Shown here: in pieces, positions 23,771 through 33,598 of the stretch | Layout: every line of letters starts with the position of its first letter | How positions within the stretch are numbered: position 1 is the stretch's first letter | DNA from: an uncultured bacterium | Lineage (GTDB): Bacteria > Bacillota_I > Bacilli_A > RF39 > UBA660 | Assembly (NCBI GenBank): GCA_949291575.1 | Contig: CASEWH010000014.1 | Coordinates: 1-35,697, forward strand | Direction: 5' to 3' | Length of the DNA: 35,697 nt | Program-made: the position numbers and the translations under genes | Notes under the pieces: model-generated | Told to the model about the DNA's origin: nothing | What the model saw: the letters and a program-made list of their open reading frames with translations, nothing else | Database searches by the model: none

Positions 23771-24517
23771 TCACTCTCCTGTTAATATAATAACTCCATC
23801 ATTAGTAACCCCTATTGTATGCTCAAAATGTGCTGATAATGAAGAGTCTTCTGTTTTAACGGTCCAGTCATTATCTTCTATATAGATATCTGGACTTCCT
23901 AAAGTTAACATTGGTTCAATGGCAATAACCATGCCATCTCTAATTTTAGGTCCTGTTCCTTTAGTACCATAGTTTGGAACATCTGGTGCTTCATGAACAC
24001 TAGTTCCAACACCATGTCCTACTAATTCTTTAACGACACCTAAGTTATGTTCGGTTGCATATTTTTCAACGGCATAACTGATATCGCCTATTCTATTACC
24101 GACTTTCGCTTGTTTAATACCTTCATACAAAGCTTTTTCTGTATGTTCTAATAGGTATTTAGCATCATCACTTACTTCACCTACGGTGTAAGTCCAAGCT
24201 GAATCGCCATGATAACCTTTATAACAAGCGCCAATATCTATTGATATTATATCACCATCTTGTAGAACTCTATCACTTGGAAAGCCATGAACAACCTCAT
24301 CATTAATACTTATACAAAGTGTAGAAGGAAATCCTTCATAACCTTTAAATGATGGTGTCGCTCCTTTACTTCTTATGAATTCTTCGGCAAGTCGGTCTAA
24401 CTCTTTTGTTTTGATACCATCTTTAATATGGGGACGTAAATACTGATGAGTAAGATAGACAATATGTCCAGCTTCTTTTAATAACTCAATTTCTCTTTTA
24501 CTTTTTAAAGTAATCAT
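23771..24517 (-). CDS. map: Methionine aminopeptidase, type I
   Basis: The 248-residue enzyme removes N-terminal Met from nascent proteins. All five metal ligands are present: D94, D105, H168, E201 and E232, with substrate-contact H77 and H175. The pita-bread fold motifs [18 protein letters not shown] and [12 protein letters not shown] are clear. No N-terminal zinc extension. It starts 3 nt after adk in the usual secY-adk-map order, so it is made together with the export channel and ribosome parts. Confidence 0.98.
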   Translation of the reverse strand: MITLKSKREIELLKEAGHIVYLTHQYLRPHIKDGIKTKELDRLAEEFIRSKGATPSFKGYEGFPSTLCISINDEVVHGFPSDRVLQDGDIISIDIGACYKGYHGDSAWTYTVGEVSDDAKYLLEHTEKALYEGIKQAKVGNRIGDISYAVEKYATEHNLGVVKELVGHGVGTSVHEAPDVPNYGTKGTGPKIRDGMVIAIEPMLTLGSPDIYIEDNDWTVKTEDSSLSAHFEHTIGVTNDGVIILTGE

Positions 24518-24520
24518 TCT

Positions 24521-25180
24521 TTACATCCCCTTTTTTAAAACGGCATCTATTCTTTTAGAAACTTCCTCAACTGAGTCATTTCCATTGATTACATATAATA
24601 TACCTTTTTTAGCATAATAGTCAAGTAGTGGTTTAGTTTTTTCTATATATAAATTATATCTATTCTTAAATGAAGTTATGTTATCATCGTTTCTTTGATA
24701 TAATTTACCATTACATTTATCACATATTGACTCTTGTTTTGGTTTCTCATTATCAGAATTTATGTTATAAACACTTCCACAGTCTTCACAGATTCTTCTT
24801 CCAGTTATTCTTTTCTCAAGTATTTCTTCAGAAATATCTAACTGAATGACATAGCCTAGTTCTTGATTAAGACTATAAAGTATCTCATCATATTTATAGG
24901 CTTGCTCTATGTTTCTTGGAAAACCATCTAAGATATAACCATTTTTACAGTCATCTTGTGATAAACGATTTCTTAGAAGTTCATAAGTAACTTCATCTTT
25001 TACTAAGCCTCCACTACTTAATACTTCAGAAATATATCTACCTAATTCACTATCTTTTTTAGATTCTTCTCTTAAGATGTCTCCTGTTGAGATATGTGGT
25101 AGGTTATATTTCTTTTCTAAAATAGCACTTTGGGTCCCCTTACCTGCTGCAGGTGGGGCGATAAAAATTATATTTTTCAT
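24521..25180 (-). CDS. adk: Adenylate kinase, zinc LID form
   Basis: The 219-residue enzyme interconverts ATP + AMP and 2 ADP. LID residues C130, C133, C152 and C155 form the zinc site common in Bacillota. The AMP-binding STGDILRE (31-38) and DGFPRN (84-89) motifs are intact. The P-loop reads A8-P-P-A-A-G-K-G-T16, so two of the usual Gly residues of GxPGxGKGT are Ala; K14 and T16 remain. The start overlaps the secY stop by 4 nt (ATGA), so translation is coupled. Confidence 0.96.
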   Translation of the reverse strand: MKNIIFIAPPAAGKGTQSAILEKKYNLPHISTGDILREESKKDSELGRYISEVLSSGGLVKDEVTYELLRNRLSQDDCKNGYILDGFPRNIEQAYKYDEILYSLNQELGYVIQLDISEEILEKRITGRRICEDCGSVYNINSDNEKPKQESICDKCNGKLYQRNDDNITSFKNRYNLYIEKTKPLLDYYAKKGILYVINGNDSVEEVSKRIDAVLKKGM

Positions 25181-26439
25181 CTTCTACTATAACCCTTCTT
25201 ATAATTTCTAGAAAGAAGACTTCCTTCTATTTGTTTATAAGTTTCTAGGGCAACTCCTACAACAATTAGTAAACCTGTACCTCCAATACTAACACTTGTT
25301 GGTAAACTTGTTACATTAGAGAATATTATTGGTAAGGCTACGATAATTGCAAGGAATACTGAGCCTAGACAAGTTATTCTTGTTAATACTTTTGATAAGT
25401 AAGTTTTAGTTTCATTACCTGGTCTAATTCCTGGAATGTAACCTCCACTTTCTTGAAGATTTTTAGCAAAGTCTTCTGGTTTGAAAACCATATAAGTATA
25501 TACAAATCCAAATAGGAATATAAATATTACATAGATTATAAATCCTACAGGTGTTGTATATGTTAAATAGTTTTGTACGAAAAGACTAAAGCTTTCATTA
25601 TTTATTAGGCTAGCGATTATTCCTGGAATTGCCATTAAGCTTGATGCGAATATCACAGGTACAACCCCAGCGGTATTTACTTTAATTGGAACATAAGATG
25701 CGCTTTGTCCATATGTTGTTGATTTATTAGCATATTGAATTGGAACTTTTCTCTCTGCCATTTGTACGAAGATAACTCCAACGATGATAGCAAAGTAGAT
25801 TATTACAAATAGGATAAATTTAACTATTCCTAATGTTATTTCTTGAGTAGTACCATCAAATACTACTAATCCCTGGAAAGCATCAATAAACATTTGTGGT
25901 AGTGTGGCAATAATTCCTGCCATAATTATTAGACTTAAACCATTACCTATACCTTTTCTTGTAATTTGATCTCCTAACCAAAGTAGGAATGCTGTACCTG
26001 CTGTTAATACTACTGATATATAGATATATTCAGTGGCACTTGCACTTCTACCTAAGAACATAAATGAGAAGGCATAACCTTGTAAAAGTGCAAATAGTAT
26101 TCCCATATATCTTGAATAGGTATTAATTTTTTGTCTACCTACATGTCCTTGTTTATTTAGCTCTTGGAAATAAGGAATTAGTTCTCCTAATAGTTGCATA
26201 ACAATCGTTGCTGTAATATAAGGCATAACACCTAAAGCAAAGATTGAAAAGTTTTGTAAAGCTCCACCACCCATAGTATTAACTAATTCTAAGAATCCTA
26301 GGTTTTTAGTAATACTTTCAGTTCCTGGAACTTGAATAGTTGTTCCTATTATAAATATTGCTAATGCTACTAAAGTAAAACCAATTCTTTTTAGTAAATC
26401 TCTATTTGTAGGTTTAAATAATTGCTTCAATAGAGGCAT
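25177..26439 (-). CDS. secY: Preprotein translocase subunit SecY
   Basis: The 420-residue channel subunit of the Sec translocon has ten membrane segments. The first segment follows the basic stretch NRDLLKRIGF. The TM2 plug region (about 55-70) contains GGGALQNFSIFALGVMPYI, and the cytoplasmic loop motif ERKVPIQYA is near residue 229. It handles secretion and membrane insertion. The gene begins 1 nt after rplO, with its ribosome site GAGGTGAT inside rplO, and is coupled to adk downstream. Confidence 0.98.
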   Translation of the reverse strand: MPLLKQLFKPTNRDLLKRIGFTLVALAIFIIGTTIQVPGTESITKNLGFLELVNTMGGGALQNFSIFALGVMPYITATIVMQLLGELIPYFQELNKQGHVGRQKINTYSRYMGILFALLQGYAFSFMFLGRSASATEYIYISVVLTAGTAFLLWLGDQITRKGIGNGLSLIIMAGIIATLPQMFIDAFQGLVVFDGTTQEITLGIVKFILFVIIYFAIIVGVIFVQMAERKVPIQYANKSTTYGQSASYVPIKVNTAGVVPVIFASSLMAIPGIIASLINNESFSLFVQNYLTYTTPVGFIIYVIFIFLFGFVYTYMVFKPEDFAKNLQESGGYIPGIRPGNETKTYLSKVLTRITCLGSVFLAIIVALPIIFSNVTSLPTSVSIGGTGLLIVVGVALETYKQIEGSLLSRNYKKGYSRR

Positions 26440-26440
26440 C

Positions 26441-26884
26441 TTAGATCACCTCGGCTTTACTTCCTGATTCTTCTATTTTTCTTAGTGCACTACTTGAAAA
26501 TCTATGAGCTTGAATTGTAATTTTCTTTTCAAGTGTACCATTTCCTAATACTTTAATTCCATCTAGTTGTTTTTTAACAATTCCTTTTTCTTTAAGTAAT
26601 GCTGGTGTAACAACATCTCCATCATTAAATACATTTAAATCTCCGACATTGATAACTGCATATACTGTTTTAAAATCATGATTACTAAATCCTCTTTTTG
26701 GAAGTCTTCTATATAGTGGTAATTGTCCACCTTCGAATACTGGTGAAACTCCTCCACCACTACGAGCGTTTTGTCCTTTTTGTCCACGTCCTGATGTTTT
26801 TCCTGATCCTGAACCAGGTCCACGTCCTACTATCTTTTTACGGAAAGTAGCACCTTCATTTTTCTTTAATTCATGTAACTTCAT
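26441..26884 (-). CDS. rplO: 50S ribosomal protein L15
   Basis: 147 residues. The basic, Gly-rich N-terminal extension ([19 protein letters not shown]) enters the 23S RNA, and the globular domain has [17 protein letters not shown]. Normal length. Its ATG overlaps the rpsE stop (TAATG). In most Bacilli rpmD (L30) lies between rpsE and rplO; here there is no room for it. Confidence 0.98.
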   Translation of the reverse strand: MKLHELKKNEGATFRKKIVGRGPGSGSGKTSGRGQKGQNARSGGGVSPVFEGGQLPLYRRLPKRGFSNHDFKTVYAVINVGDLNVFNDGDVVTPALLKEKGIVKKQLDGIKVLGNGTLEKKITIQAHRFSSSALRKIEESGSKAEVI

Positions 26885-27393
26885 TATCCTAAAATCTCCT
26901 CTACACTTTTACCACGAAGTTTTGCAACCTCTTCTGGTGTTTTAATACTCTTAAGACCATTTATAGCAGCATTTGCCATATTTAGTTTAGTTCTAGCTCC
27001 AAGAGATTTTGATACAACATCACGAATTCCAGCTAGTTCAAGGACAGCTCTTACACTACCTCCAGCAATGATACCAGTACCTTCTTTAGCTGGTTTTAAC
27101 ATTACTCTAGCAGCTCCACTTACTCCTATTACTTCATGAGCAATAGTTCTTCCATCAATTAATTCTATAGTAATCATATTCTTATTAGCATTGCTTATTG
27201 CTTTCTTAATAGCATCTGGTACTTCAAAAGCTTTTCCTGTACCGATACCAACATGTCCTTTACGATCTCCAACAACAACAACTGCTGAAAAACGACGTTG
27301 ACGTCCACCTTTTGTAACTTTAACTACACTTTTAAGTTGAACGACTAGTTCTTCAGTTTGTTTTTCTTTGGCATCGTTTGTTTGTTTTTGCAT
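26884..27393 (-). CDS. rpsE: 30S ribosomal protein S5
   Basis: 169 residues. The N-terminal double-stranded-RNA-binding-like domain has [21 protein letters not shown], and the C-terminal domain ends [19 protein letters not shown]5 acts in decoding fidelity at the mRNA entry side. A short Gln/Lys/Glu-rich N-tail (1-18) is within the usual range. AGGAGGGT precedes the ATG; it overlaps rplO by one base. Confidence 0.98.
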   Translation of the reverse strand: MQKQTNDAKEKQTEELVVQLKSVVKVTKGGRQRRFSAVVVVGDRKGHVGIGTGKAFEVPDAIKKAISNANKNMITIELIDGRTIAHEVIGVSGAARVMLKPAKEGTGIIAGGSVRAVLELAGIRDVVSKSLGARTKLNMANAAINGLKSIKTPEEVAKLRGKSVEEILG

Positions 27394-27404
27394 ATTTACC
27401 CTCC

Positions 27405-27767
27405 TTAGAACTCTAGTCCATTTTCACGTGCAGCATCTGCTAATGCTTTAACACGTCCATGATAAAGATATCCACCTCTATCAAATACTACTTTTTTAAT
27501 GCCAGCTTCACTACATTTTTTAGCGATACTAACACCTACAGCAGTAGCTGCTTCAATGTTTGATTTATTCTTTAAATTTAAATCTTTATCTCTAGAAGAA
27601 GCAGATACTAAAGTAGTAGAACTCTCATCATCGATAACTTGTGCATAAATTGCAGTGTTTGATCTAAATACATTTAGTCTTGGAATCTCACTTGTTCCAC
27701 ATAAATGAGTTCTAATTCTAGCATGACGTACCCCGCGCATGCTATTTCTTGACTTTTTATTAATCAT
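27405..27767 (-). CDS. rplR: 50S ribosomal protein L18
   Basis: 120 residues, binds 5S rRNA with L5. Family blocks: [23 protein letters not shown] (read as separate conserved stretches around residues 14-36), the IYAQVIDDE strand and the end [15 protein letters not shown]. Slightly basic N-terminus as usual. GGAAGGAGAG precedes the ATG. It lies between rplF and rpsE in standard order. Confidence 0.97.
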   Translation of the reverse strand: MINKKSRNSMRGVRHARIRTHLCGTSEIPRLNVFRSNTAIYAQVIDDESSTTLVSASSRDKDLNLKNKSNIEAATAVGVSIAKKCSEAGIKKVVFDRGGYLYHGRVKALADAARENGLEF

Positions 27768-27790
27768 ATATTTCTCTCCTTCCTACTAGC

Positions 27791-28321
27791 TTAAGCAGCT
27801 TTCTTTCCTTCTTTACGTCTAATATGTTCATCTTTATAGCGAATACCTTTACCTTTATATGGTTCAGGGCGACGTACTTTTCTTACGTTGGCAGCAAATT
27901 CACCAACTAAGGCTTTATCAATACCTTTAACTGTTATTTCTGTATTAGATGATGCTTCTACAGTAAGCCCTTCAGGTATAGTCATTTCTACAGGATGAGA
28001 ATACCCAGCATTGATAGTTAATTTTTTACCACTTACATTGAAACGATATCCAACACCTACTATTTCTAGTCCCTTCTCATATCCTTTAGTTACACCTGTA
28101 ATCATATTTTGAAGAAGTGCATTCATTGTTCCATGCATTGCTTTTACTGCATCGCTTACTCTTGTTAATGTTATTTCATTATCTTTTTGTTCCATTGAAA
28201 TACCTTTCAACATCTTTTGGCTCAAGCTTCCCTTTGGGCCAGTAACTGTTACGATTCCGTTGTCTTCAGTAACTGTTACTCCTGTGGGAACTTCAATTTT
28301 ACGATTTCCAATACGGCTCAT
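27791..28321 (-). CDS. rplF: 50S ribosomal protein L6
   Basis: 176 residues in two related domains. The start MSRIGNRKIEVPTGV and the C-terminal RRPEPYKGKGIRYKDEHIR, the rRNA-binding signature of L6, are clear. It supports the base of the factor-binding stalk. AAAGGAGGTG lies 7 nt before the ATG. The spacing to rpsH is 15 nt. Confidence 0.98.
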   Translation of the reverse strand: MSRIGNRKIEVPTGVTVTEDNGIVTVTGPKGSLSQKMLKGISMEQKDNEITLTRVSDAVKAMHGTMNALLQNMITGVTKGYEKGLEIVGVGYRFNVSGKKLTINAGYSHPVEMTIPEGLTVEASSNTEITVKGIDKALVGEFAANVRKVRRPEPYKGKGIRYKDEHIRRKEGKKAA

Positions 28322-28336
28322 TCAAAACACCTCCTT

Positions 28337-28738
28337 TTACCAAACATAAGCTAAGACTTCGCCACCAAGTTTTTGTCTTCTTGCTTCTTTATCTGTCATA
28401 ATTCCCTTAGATGTAGAAACTATTGCAATTCCTAGTCCATTTAATACTACTGGAATTTCATCAGTTTTAGCATATACTCTAAGTCCTGGTTTAGAAATTC
28501 TCTTTAAGCCTGTTATTACTCTTTCTTTGTTTTCACCATATTTTAATGTTAGAACGATTGTACCTTGTACATCATTTTTTTCTAACTTGTAATCTTTAAT
28601 AAATCCTTCTTCTTTTAAAATTCTTGCTATTTCTAATTTTAATTTTGATGAAGGAACTTTTACTTCTTCATAACGCATAGCGTTAGCATTACGAATACGA
28701 GTTAACATATCTGCAATTGTATCTGTAACTACAGCCAT
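28337..28738 (-). CDS. rpsH: 30S ribosomal protein S8
   Basis: 133 residues with the expected start [18 protein letters not shown] and the C-terminal [29 protein letters not shown] set the start at ATG 28738, behind AGGAGG. A longer in-frame reading from 28831 would run into the rpsN coding region without a ribosome site and is rejected. In many bacteria S8 is the repressor of the spc operon; no such site was located here. Confidence 0.97.
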   Translation of the reverse strand: MAVVTDTIADMLTRIRNANAMRYEEVKVPSSKLKLEIARILKEEGFIKDYKLEKNDVQGTIVLTLKYGENKERVITGLKRISKPGLRVYAKTDEIPVVLNGLGIAIVSTSKGIMTDKEARRQKLGGEVLAYVW

Positions 28739-28754
28739 CTTTTTTCCTCCTTTT

Positions 28755-28940
28755 CTACCAGCTTGATTTTTTAACGCCTGGTATTTGTCCTTTATAAGCC
28801 AATTCACGGAAGCAAATACGGCAGATTCCAAATTTACTCATAACTGCATGTGGTCTGCCACAACGTGAACAACGTGTATATTCACGTACTTTGTATTTTG
28901 GCTTTCTACTTTGTTTTACAACCATACTTTTTCTTGCCAT
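28755..28940 (-). CDS. rpsN: 30S ribosomal protein S14, type Z (zinc form)
   Basis: 61 residues. C24, C27, C40 and C43 form the zinc ribbon (CSRCGRPH...[10 protein letters not shown]). This short zinc form is typical in the spc operon of Bacillota, in contrast to the longer zinc-free paralogue used under zinc limitation, which is not in the window. GGAGGGT precedes the ATG. Confidence 0.98.
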   Translation of the reverse strand: MARKSMVVKQSRKPKYKVREYTRCSRCGRPHAVMSKFGICRICFRELAYKGQIPGVKKSSW

Positions 28941-28953
28941 CTTTTACCCTCCA

Positions 28954-29490
28954 TTACTTTCTAAAAGGAATTCCTAAACCTTTTAATAAGTCATAAGCTT
29001 CTTCATTAGTTTTAGCAGTTGTTACGAATATAATATCCATACCACGTACTTTTACTATTTCATCATAGTTTATTTCACTAAAGATTAATTGTTCTTTAAT
29101 ACCTAATGTATAGTTACCACGACCATCGAAAGATTTTGGATTAACTCCTCTAAAATCACGAACTTGTGGAAGTGAGATAGAAATTAGTTTATCAACAAAG
29201 TTATACATGTTATCACTTCTAAGTGTTACTTTACAACCTATCTTTTGTCCTTCTCTAATCTTGAAACCAGCGATTGATTTCTTTGCTTTTGTAACTACTG
29301 GTTTTTGTCCTGAGATTTTTTCAAGGTCTGAAAGCGCAGCATCTAATAGTTTAGAATTTGTAGTAGCATCTCCAACACCCATATTGATAACAACTTTTTC
29401 TAGTTTTGGTACTTCCATTATTGATTTATAACCATATTTACTCATAAGAGCTGGAACTACTTCTTTATTATACTTTTCTTTTAATGTCAT
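28954..29490 (-). CDS. rplE: 50S ribosomal protein L5
   Basis: 178 residues. The start [16 protein letters not shown], the [21 protein letters not shown] segment (in part around residues 74-94) and the C-terminal [20 protein letters not shown] define L5, which binds 5S rRNA and contacts S13 at the subunit bridge. Length normal. AGGAGGT precedes the ATG and rplX lies 18 nt upstream. Confidence 0.98.
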   Translation of the reverse strand: MTLKEKYNKEVVPALMSKYGYKSIMEVPKLEKVVINMGVGDATTNSKLLDAALSDLEKISGQKPVVTKAKKSIAGFKIREGQKIGCKVTLRSDNMYNFVDKLISISLPQVRDFRGVNPKSFDGRGNYTLGIKEQLIFSEINYDEIVKVRGMDIIFVTTAKTNEEAYDLLKGLGIPFRK

Positions 29491-29508
29491 TTATGTAACC
29501 TCCTTCCA

Positions 29509-29817
29509 CTAATCTAGTACTTCTTTAGATTTTGTACTTATTCTTACTTTTTTTCCATTTTTGTCTGTTGTATGTCCGATTCTTGTGCCTTTTTTAGTCT
29601 TAGGATCAATTATCATTACATTAGAGGCATCAATAGGTGCTTCTATTTCAAGAATTCCACCTGAGTTATTTCCTGTAGGTTTTTGATGTTTCTTAACAAT
29701 ATGTACTCCTTCTACAATAACTTTATTTTCGCTTCTAAGTGTTTTGATGATTTTTCCTTCTTTACCTTTATCAGCACCACTTATAACAACGACTTTATCT
29801 CCAACTTTTAACTTCAT
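29509..29817 (-). CDS. rplX: 50S ribosomal protein L24
   Basis: 102 residues. The KOW motif is near the start (KVGDKVVVISGADKGKEG), followed by VIVEGVHIVKKHQKPTG. An assembly initiator of the large subunit. AAGGAGGAAA precedes the ATG. It follows rplN by 11 nt. Confidence 0.98.
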   Translation of the reverse strand: MKLKVGDKVVVISGADKGKEGKIIKTLRSENKVIVEGVHIVKKHQKPTGNNSGGILEIEAPIDASNVMIIDPKTKKGTRIGHTTDKNGKKVRISTKSKEVLD

Positions 29818-29828
29818 AACTTTCCTCC

Positions 29829-30197
29829 TTATAGTACTTCTTTCGCAAGACTTACTATCTTCATATAGTCTTTATCACGAAGTTCACGTGCTACTGGACC
29901 AAAGACACGAGTTCCGACTGGACTTTTATCATCTCTAATGATTACACATGCGTTATCATCAAATTTGATATAACTACCATCTTCACGTCTTACTCCTCTT
30001 TTGCTTCTTACGATTACAGCTTTTACAACTTTACCTTTAGGAAGTGGTGAATTTGGTATAGCATTTTTAACGGTTCCAACAACTACATCTCCGATATTTC
30101 CAGTTTTAACATGACTTCCTCCTAGCACTCTGATTACTAATAATTCACGTGCTCCTGAGTTGTCTGCAACTTTTAATCTACTTTCTTGTTGTAACAT
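29829..30197 (-). CDS. rplN: 50S ribosomal protein L14
   Basis: 122 residues, the standard L14 length. It begins [18 protein letters not shown] and ends VSLAKEVL, with [20 protein letters not shown] in the middle. L14 forms an intersubunit bridge near the factor-binding site. AAGGAGGAT precedes the ATG. Confidence 0.98.
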   Translation of the reverse strand: MLQQESRLKVADNSGARELLVIRVLGGSHVKTGNIGDVVVGTVKNAIPNSPLPKGKVVKAVIVRSKRGVRREDGSYIKFDDNACVIIRDDKSPVGTRVFGPVARELRDKDYMKIVSLAKEVL

Positions 30198-30222
30198 AGA
30201 TTATCCTCCTTTACCTTAAGAG

Positions 30223-30483
30223 TTATAGAATAACTGCTTCTTTTACGATTTCTTTTAAGTAGAAATGTTTAGTCTTAGAAATTGGTTTTGTTTCAACGAT
30301 TCTAACTACATCTCCTACTTTTGCTTTATTTGTTTCATCGTGTACACTGTATTTTTTAGATGATTTAACTCTTTTGTGATATTTTGGGTGCATTTTATGT
30401 GTTTCTACTAAAACTGTAATAGTTTTATTGTTTTTTGTACTAACAACTTTACCAACTACTTCATGTGTCATTTTCTTTTCCAT
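30223..30483 (-). CDS. rpsQ: 30S ribosomal protein S17
   Basis: 86 residues, one OB fold. The strands [18 protein letters not shown] and the KYSVHDE...[17 protein letters not shown] segment match the family. A primary 16S rRNA binder. AGGAGGTAAGTT lies before the ATG, and rpmC ends 10 nt upstream. Confidence 0.98.
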   Translation of the reverse strand: MEKKMTHEVVGKVVSTKNNKTITVLVETHKMHPKYHKRVKSSKKYSVHDETNKAKVGDVVRIVETKPISKTKHFYLKEIVKEAVIL

Positions 30484-30493
30484 AACTTACCTC

Positions 30494-30697
30494 CTAATCA
30501 ACCTTTTCTTCTTTCTCGCGTTCTTTTAAAACGGTTTTTAGTCTTGCTACTTGGTGTCTTAATTCTCTAAGGCGTGAAGGTTTTTCTAGGTTACCCATTG
30601 CTCCACTAAATCTTAAGTTGAATAGTTCTTCTTTAGATTCTTTAAGTTTTGCATTGATCTCTTCGTTTGATAATTCTCTAATTTCTTTAACCTTCAT
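30494..30697 (-). CDS. rpmC: 50S ribosomal protein L29
   Basis: 67 residues, two long helices. It begins [15 protein letters not shown] and has the signature [31 protein letters not shown] in parts at about 28-58. I take ATG 30697, 8 nt after AGGAGG, over an in-frame GTG at 30706. It overlaps the end of rplP by 11 nt, a coupled arrangement that is usual for rplP-rpmC. Confidence 0.97.
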   Translation of the reverse strand: MKVKEIRELSNEEINAKLKESKEELFNLRFSGAMGNLEKPSRLRELRHQVARLKTVLKEREKEEKVD

Positions 30698-31127
30698 TAG
30701 TAACACCTCCTGCTACTTTATCTTCTTTCTTTACAAATTTGCAAGTTATTGGTAATTTATGGCTTGCTAGTCTTAATGCTTCACGAGCTACTTCTTCAGA
30801 AACACCTGCTACTTCAAACATGATTTTTCCTTCTTTAACTACTGCTACCCATTCTTCAACATTACCTTTACCTTTACCTTGACGAGTACCGATAGGTTTT
30901 TTAGTTAGTGGCATGTGTGGGAATATGTTTATCCATACTTTACCACCACGTTTCATATAACGAGTCATGGCAACACGAGCTGCTTCGATTTGATTTGCTG
31001 TGATCCATGCTCCTTCTTTAGCTTGTAATCCATACTCACCAAAGTGTAACTCACGATTACCTCTTGATTTGCCTTCGTAAGGTAATCTGTGAACACGACG
31101 ATATTTAGTTCTTGATGGTATTAACAC
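30687..31127 (-). CDS. rplP: 50S ribosomal protein L16
   Basis: 146 residues with GTG start at 31127, one base after the rpsC stop and behind AAAGGAGG. The protein begins (M)[13 protein letters not shown], has [17 protein letters not shown] and [17 protein letters not shown], and organises the A-site side of the peptidyl-transferase region. A few residues longer than the common form at the C-terminus ([13 protein letters not shown]). Confidence 0.97.
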   Translation of the reverse strand: MLIPSRTKYRRVHRLPYEGKSRGNRELHFGEYGLQAKEGAWITANQIEAARVAMTRYMKRGGKVWINIFPHMPLTKKPIGTRQGKGKGNVEEWVAVVKEGKIMFEVAGVSEEVAREALRLASHKLPITCKFVKKEDKVAGGVTNEG

Positions 31128-31128
31128 T

Positions 31129-31821
31129 CTAATTACCTCCTTTAGCTTTTCTTTCTTTACTTTCTTTAGTATCTTTACTTACTTTATTCTTTGATGGTAG
31201 GATTTCGCCTTTGTAAATCCATACTTTTACACCAATTTTACCATATGTTGTATCTGCTTCACTTGTAGCATAATCAACATCTGCTCTTAATGTATGTAGT
31301 GGGATAGTTCCTTCTGTATATCCTTCACTACGAGCCATATCAGCACCACCTAAACGTCCTGATACTTTTGTTTTGATACCTTTAGCTCCTGCTTTCATTG
31401 CATTTCTAATTGCACGTTTTTGAGCCATTCTAAATGATGCTCTATTTGTAATTTGACTTGCAATTGAATCTGCAACTAATTGTGCATTAAGGTCTGCTTT
31501 CTTAATATCAACGATTGATATATTAATGTTTTCACCAACGACTTTTGATAGTTTATCCTTAAGTTTTGTAATTTCTTCTCCACCACGACCGATGATAACA
31601 CCTGGACGTGATGTATGGATAGAAACTTCACATTTCTTTGGAGTTCTTTCTATTTCGACTTTGGCAATTCCTGCATTTTTAAGATTTTTTTCAAGGTATT
31701 CTCTAATTTTAATATCATTTACTAATGTTTTAGATACTTCACCTTTAGGAGCATACCATTTAGCTTCCCAATCTTTGTTGATGCCAAGTCTTAGTCCGTT
31801 TGGATTAACTTTTTGTCCCAT
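31129..31821 (-). CDS. rpsC: 30S ribosomal protein S3
   Basis: 230 residues. An N-terminal KH type II domain has the GxxG loop in IIGRGG (76-81), and the C-terminal domain holds [20 protein letters not shown] in parts. The last ~20 residues are Lys/Ser/Glu-rich and variable. S3 lines the mRNA entry tunnel. It follows rplV by 15 nt with AAGGAGG before the ATG. Confidence 0.98.
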   Translation of the reverse strand: MGQKVNPNGLRLGINKDWEAKWYAPKGEVSKTLVNDIKIREYLEKNLKNAGIAKVEIERTPKKCEVSIHTSRPGVIIGRGGEEITKLKDKLSKVVGENINISIVDIKKADLNAQLVADSIASQITNRASFRMAQKRAIRNAMKAGAKGIKTKVSGRLGGADMARSEGYTEGTIPLHTLRADVDYATSEADTTYGKIGVKVWIYKGEILPSKNKVSKDTKESKERKAKGGN

Positions 31822-31836
31822 TATAGTTCCTCCTTA

Positions 31837-32169
31837 TTATTTTGCAGCCACTACAATAACTATGTGACTTGTTCTTTTATCATTATGTCCGATGCGTCCA
31901 CGTGAATCGAATAATACTCTTTTCATTACTGGACCAGCATCTACACGTGCTTCCTTTACATATAAATCGTCAGCTTCCATACCGTTATTATTAACGGCAT
32001 TTGCTACTGCTGAATTTAAGACTTTCTTAGTAAGGCGAGCCGCTTTTTTATTTGTATTTTCTAATATTGCTAGAGCATCACTTACTTTTTTACCACGAAT
32101 AGTATCAATTACTAAACGAGCTTTGATAGGTGATATTCTTTGCATTTTAGCGATTGCTTTTGCTTCCAT
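31837..32169 (-). CDS. rplV: 50S ribosomal protein L22
   Basis: 110 residues. Start MEAKAIAKMQRISPIKARLV; the extended beta hairpin region (about 80-100) lines the exit tunnel and contains the GPVMKRVLFDSRGRIG stretch; it ends TSHIVIVVAAK. Standard length. AGGAGG precedes the ATG. Confidence 0.98.
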   Translation of the reverse strand: MEAKAIAKMQRISPIKARLVIDTIRGKKVSDALAILENTNKKAARLTKKVLNSAVANAVNNNGMEADDLYVKEARVDAGPVMKRVLFDSRGRIGHNDKRTSHIVIVVAAK

Positions 32170-32191
32170 TTTTAACTCCTCCTAGTCTTTA

Positions 32192-32458
32192 TTATTTTTT
32201 GTCAGAGCCATGTCCACCATTTTTACGAGTTAAAGCAAATTCTCCTAATTTGTGTCCAACCATATCTTCAGTAACATAAACAGGGATAAATTCTTTACCG
32301 TTATGAACTGCAAAGGTGTGGCCGATAAATTCAGGAAAGATAGTAGAACGGCGTGACCAAGTTTTAATTACTTCTTTTTTTCCAGTTTCATTTAATTTTT
32401 GAACCTTTTTTAATAGTCTTGGAAATACATAAGGTCCTTTTTTTAAACTTCTAGCCAT
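32192..32458 (-). CDS. rpsS: 30S ribosomal protein S19
   Basis: 88 residues, a few shorter than common S19. It begins [19 protein letters not shown] and has [24 protein letters not shown] in parts, ending with [19 protein letters not shown]. Head of the small subunit, with S13. It follows rplB by 11 nt. Confidence 0.98.
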   Translation of the reverse strand: MARSLKKGPYVFPRLLKKVQKLNETGKKEVIKTWSRRSTIFPEFIGHTFAVHNGKEFIPVYVTEDMVGHKLGEFALTRKNGGHGSDKK

Positions 32459-32469
32459 ATTTTATCCTC

Positions 32470-33300
32470 CTATTTACTATTACGACGACGTACAATAAAT
32501 TTGTCTGTCTTTTTATTATTTCTTGTTTTATATCCAAGAGCAGGTTTACCCCATGGAGTAAGAGGTGCCTTACGTCCAACTGGAGCACGTCCTTCACCAC
32601 CACCGTGTGGATGGTCATTAGGGTTCATAACAGAACCACGAACTGTTGGGCGAATTCCCATATGACGTTTACGTCCTGCTTTACCAAGTTTAACTAAGCT
32701 AGCATCTTCGTTACCAACAACACCAACTGTAGCCATACAAGTACCAAGTACTTTTCTTTGTTCTCCACTTGATAATCTAATCATTACATATTTTCCTTCA
32801 CGTCCAAGGATTTGAGCAGATGTTCCAGCACTTCTTGCTAGAGCTGCTCCTTTACCTGGGCGAAGTTCAATGTTATGAATAACAGTACCTACTGGAATAT
32901 TCATAATAGGAAGAGCATTTCCTACTTTGATATCTACGTTTTCACCGCTTATTACTTTGTCTCCTACTTTTAAGTTCTTAGGAGCGATGATGTATCTCTT
33001 TTCTCCATCCATATAGTTGATTAATGCAATGTTTGCTGTTCTATTTGGATCGTATTCTATGCTTGCTACAACACCAGCGATATCTTTCTTATCTCTTTTG
33101 AAATCGATAAGACGATATTTTCTTTTAACTCCGCCACCTTGATGACGAACAGTTATTTTTCCTTGATTGTTACGTCCAGAGTTTTTCTTAAGTGTTACTG
33201 TTAAGCTTTTCTCTGGAGTAGATTTAGTAATCTCTTCGTTTGTTAGAGTACTCATTCCTCTACGTCCTGGTGTAGTAGGTTTATAATTTCTTATTGCCAT
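32470..33300 (-). CDS. rplB: 50S ribosomal protein L2
   Basis: 276 residues. The start has [13 protein letters not shown], the RNA-binding domain is central, and the C-terminal signature [17 protein letters not shown] contains the conserved His residue near the peptidyl-transferase centre. Needed for subunit joining. AGGAGGAAC precedes the ATG. Confidence 0.98.
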   Translation of the reverse strand: MAIRNYKPTTPGRRGMSTLTNEEITKSTPEKSLTVTLKKNSGRNNQGKITVRHQGGGVKRKYRLIDFKRDKKDIAGVVASIEYDPNRTANIALINYMDGEKRYIIAPKNLKVGDKVISGENVDIKVGNALPIMNIPVGTVIHNIELRPGKGAALARSAGTSAQILGREGKYVMIRLSSGEQRKVLGTCMATVGVVGNEDASLVKLGKAGRKRHMGIRPTVRGSVMNPNDHPHGGGEGRAPVGRKAPLTPWGKPALGYKTRNNKKTDKFIVRRRNSK

Positions 33301-33316
33301 ATTTTAGTTCCTCCTT

Positions 33317-33598
33317 CTAACCAAGATCAATTTGTTCACCATCTCTTAGAGTTACAATAGCTTTCTTATATCTATTTGTAAGTCCAGTATAGCGACCAAC
33401 TCTTCTTTTTTTAGGTTTAACATTTAATGTTCTTATTTCTTTTACATGTACTTTAAAGATTTTTTCAATAGCTTGTTTAATTTCAATTTTATTAGCTTTA
33501 GAAGAAACCTTAAATACATATTGATTCTTCTCTCCTAGAGAACCACTTTTTTCAGTGATAACAGGAGCTTTGATTATTTCTAAGTATTTAGTATCCAT
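33317..33598 (-). CDS. rplW: 50S ribosomal protein L23
   Basis: 93 residues. The start is MDTKYLEIIKAPVITEKS, the middle has VSSKANKIEIKQAIEKIF, and a basic loop KPKKRRVGRYTGLTNRYKK (67-85) is present. L23 is the docking site for SRP and trigger factor at the tunnel exit. Its ATG overlaps the rplD stop by one base. Confidence 0.98.
   Translation of the reverse strand: MDTKYLEIIKAPVITEKSGSLGEKNQYVFKVSSKANKIEIKQAIEKIFKVHVKEIRTLNVKPKKRRVGRYTGLTNRYKKAIVTLRDGEQIDLG

Noticed and set aside
28739-28831. N-terminal extension of rpsH giving 164 residues.
   Set aside because: It reads through rpsN in another frame; ATG 28738 has AGGAGG and the family start [11 protein letters not shown].
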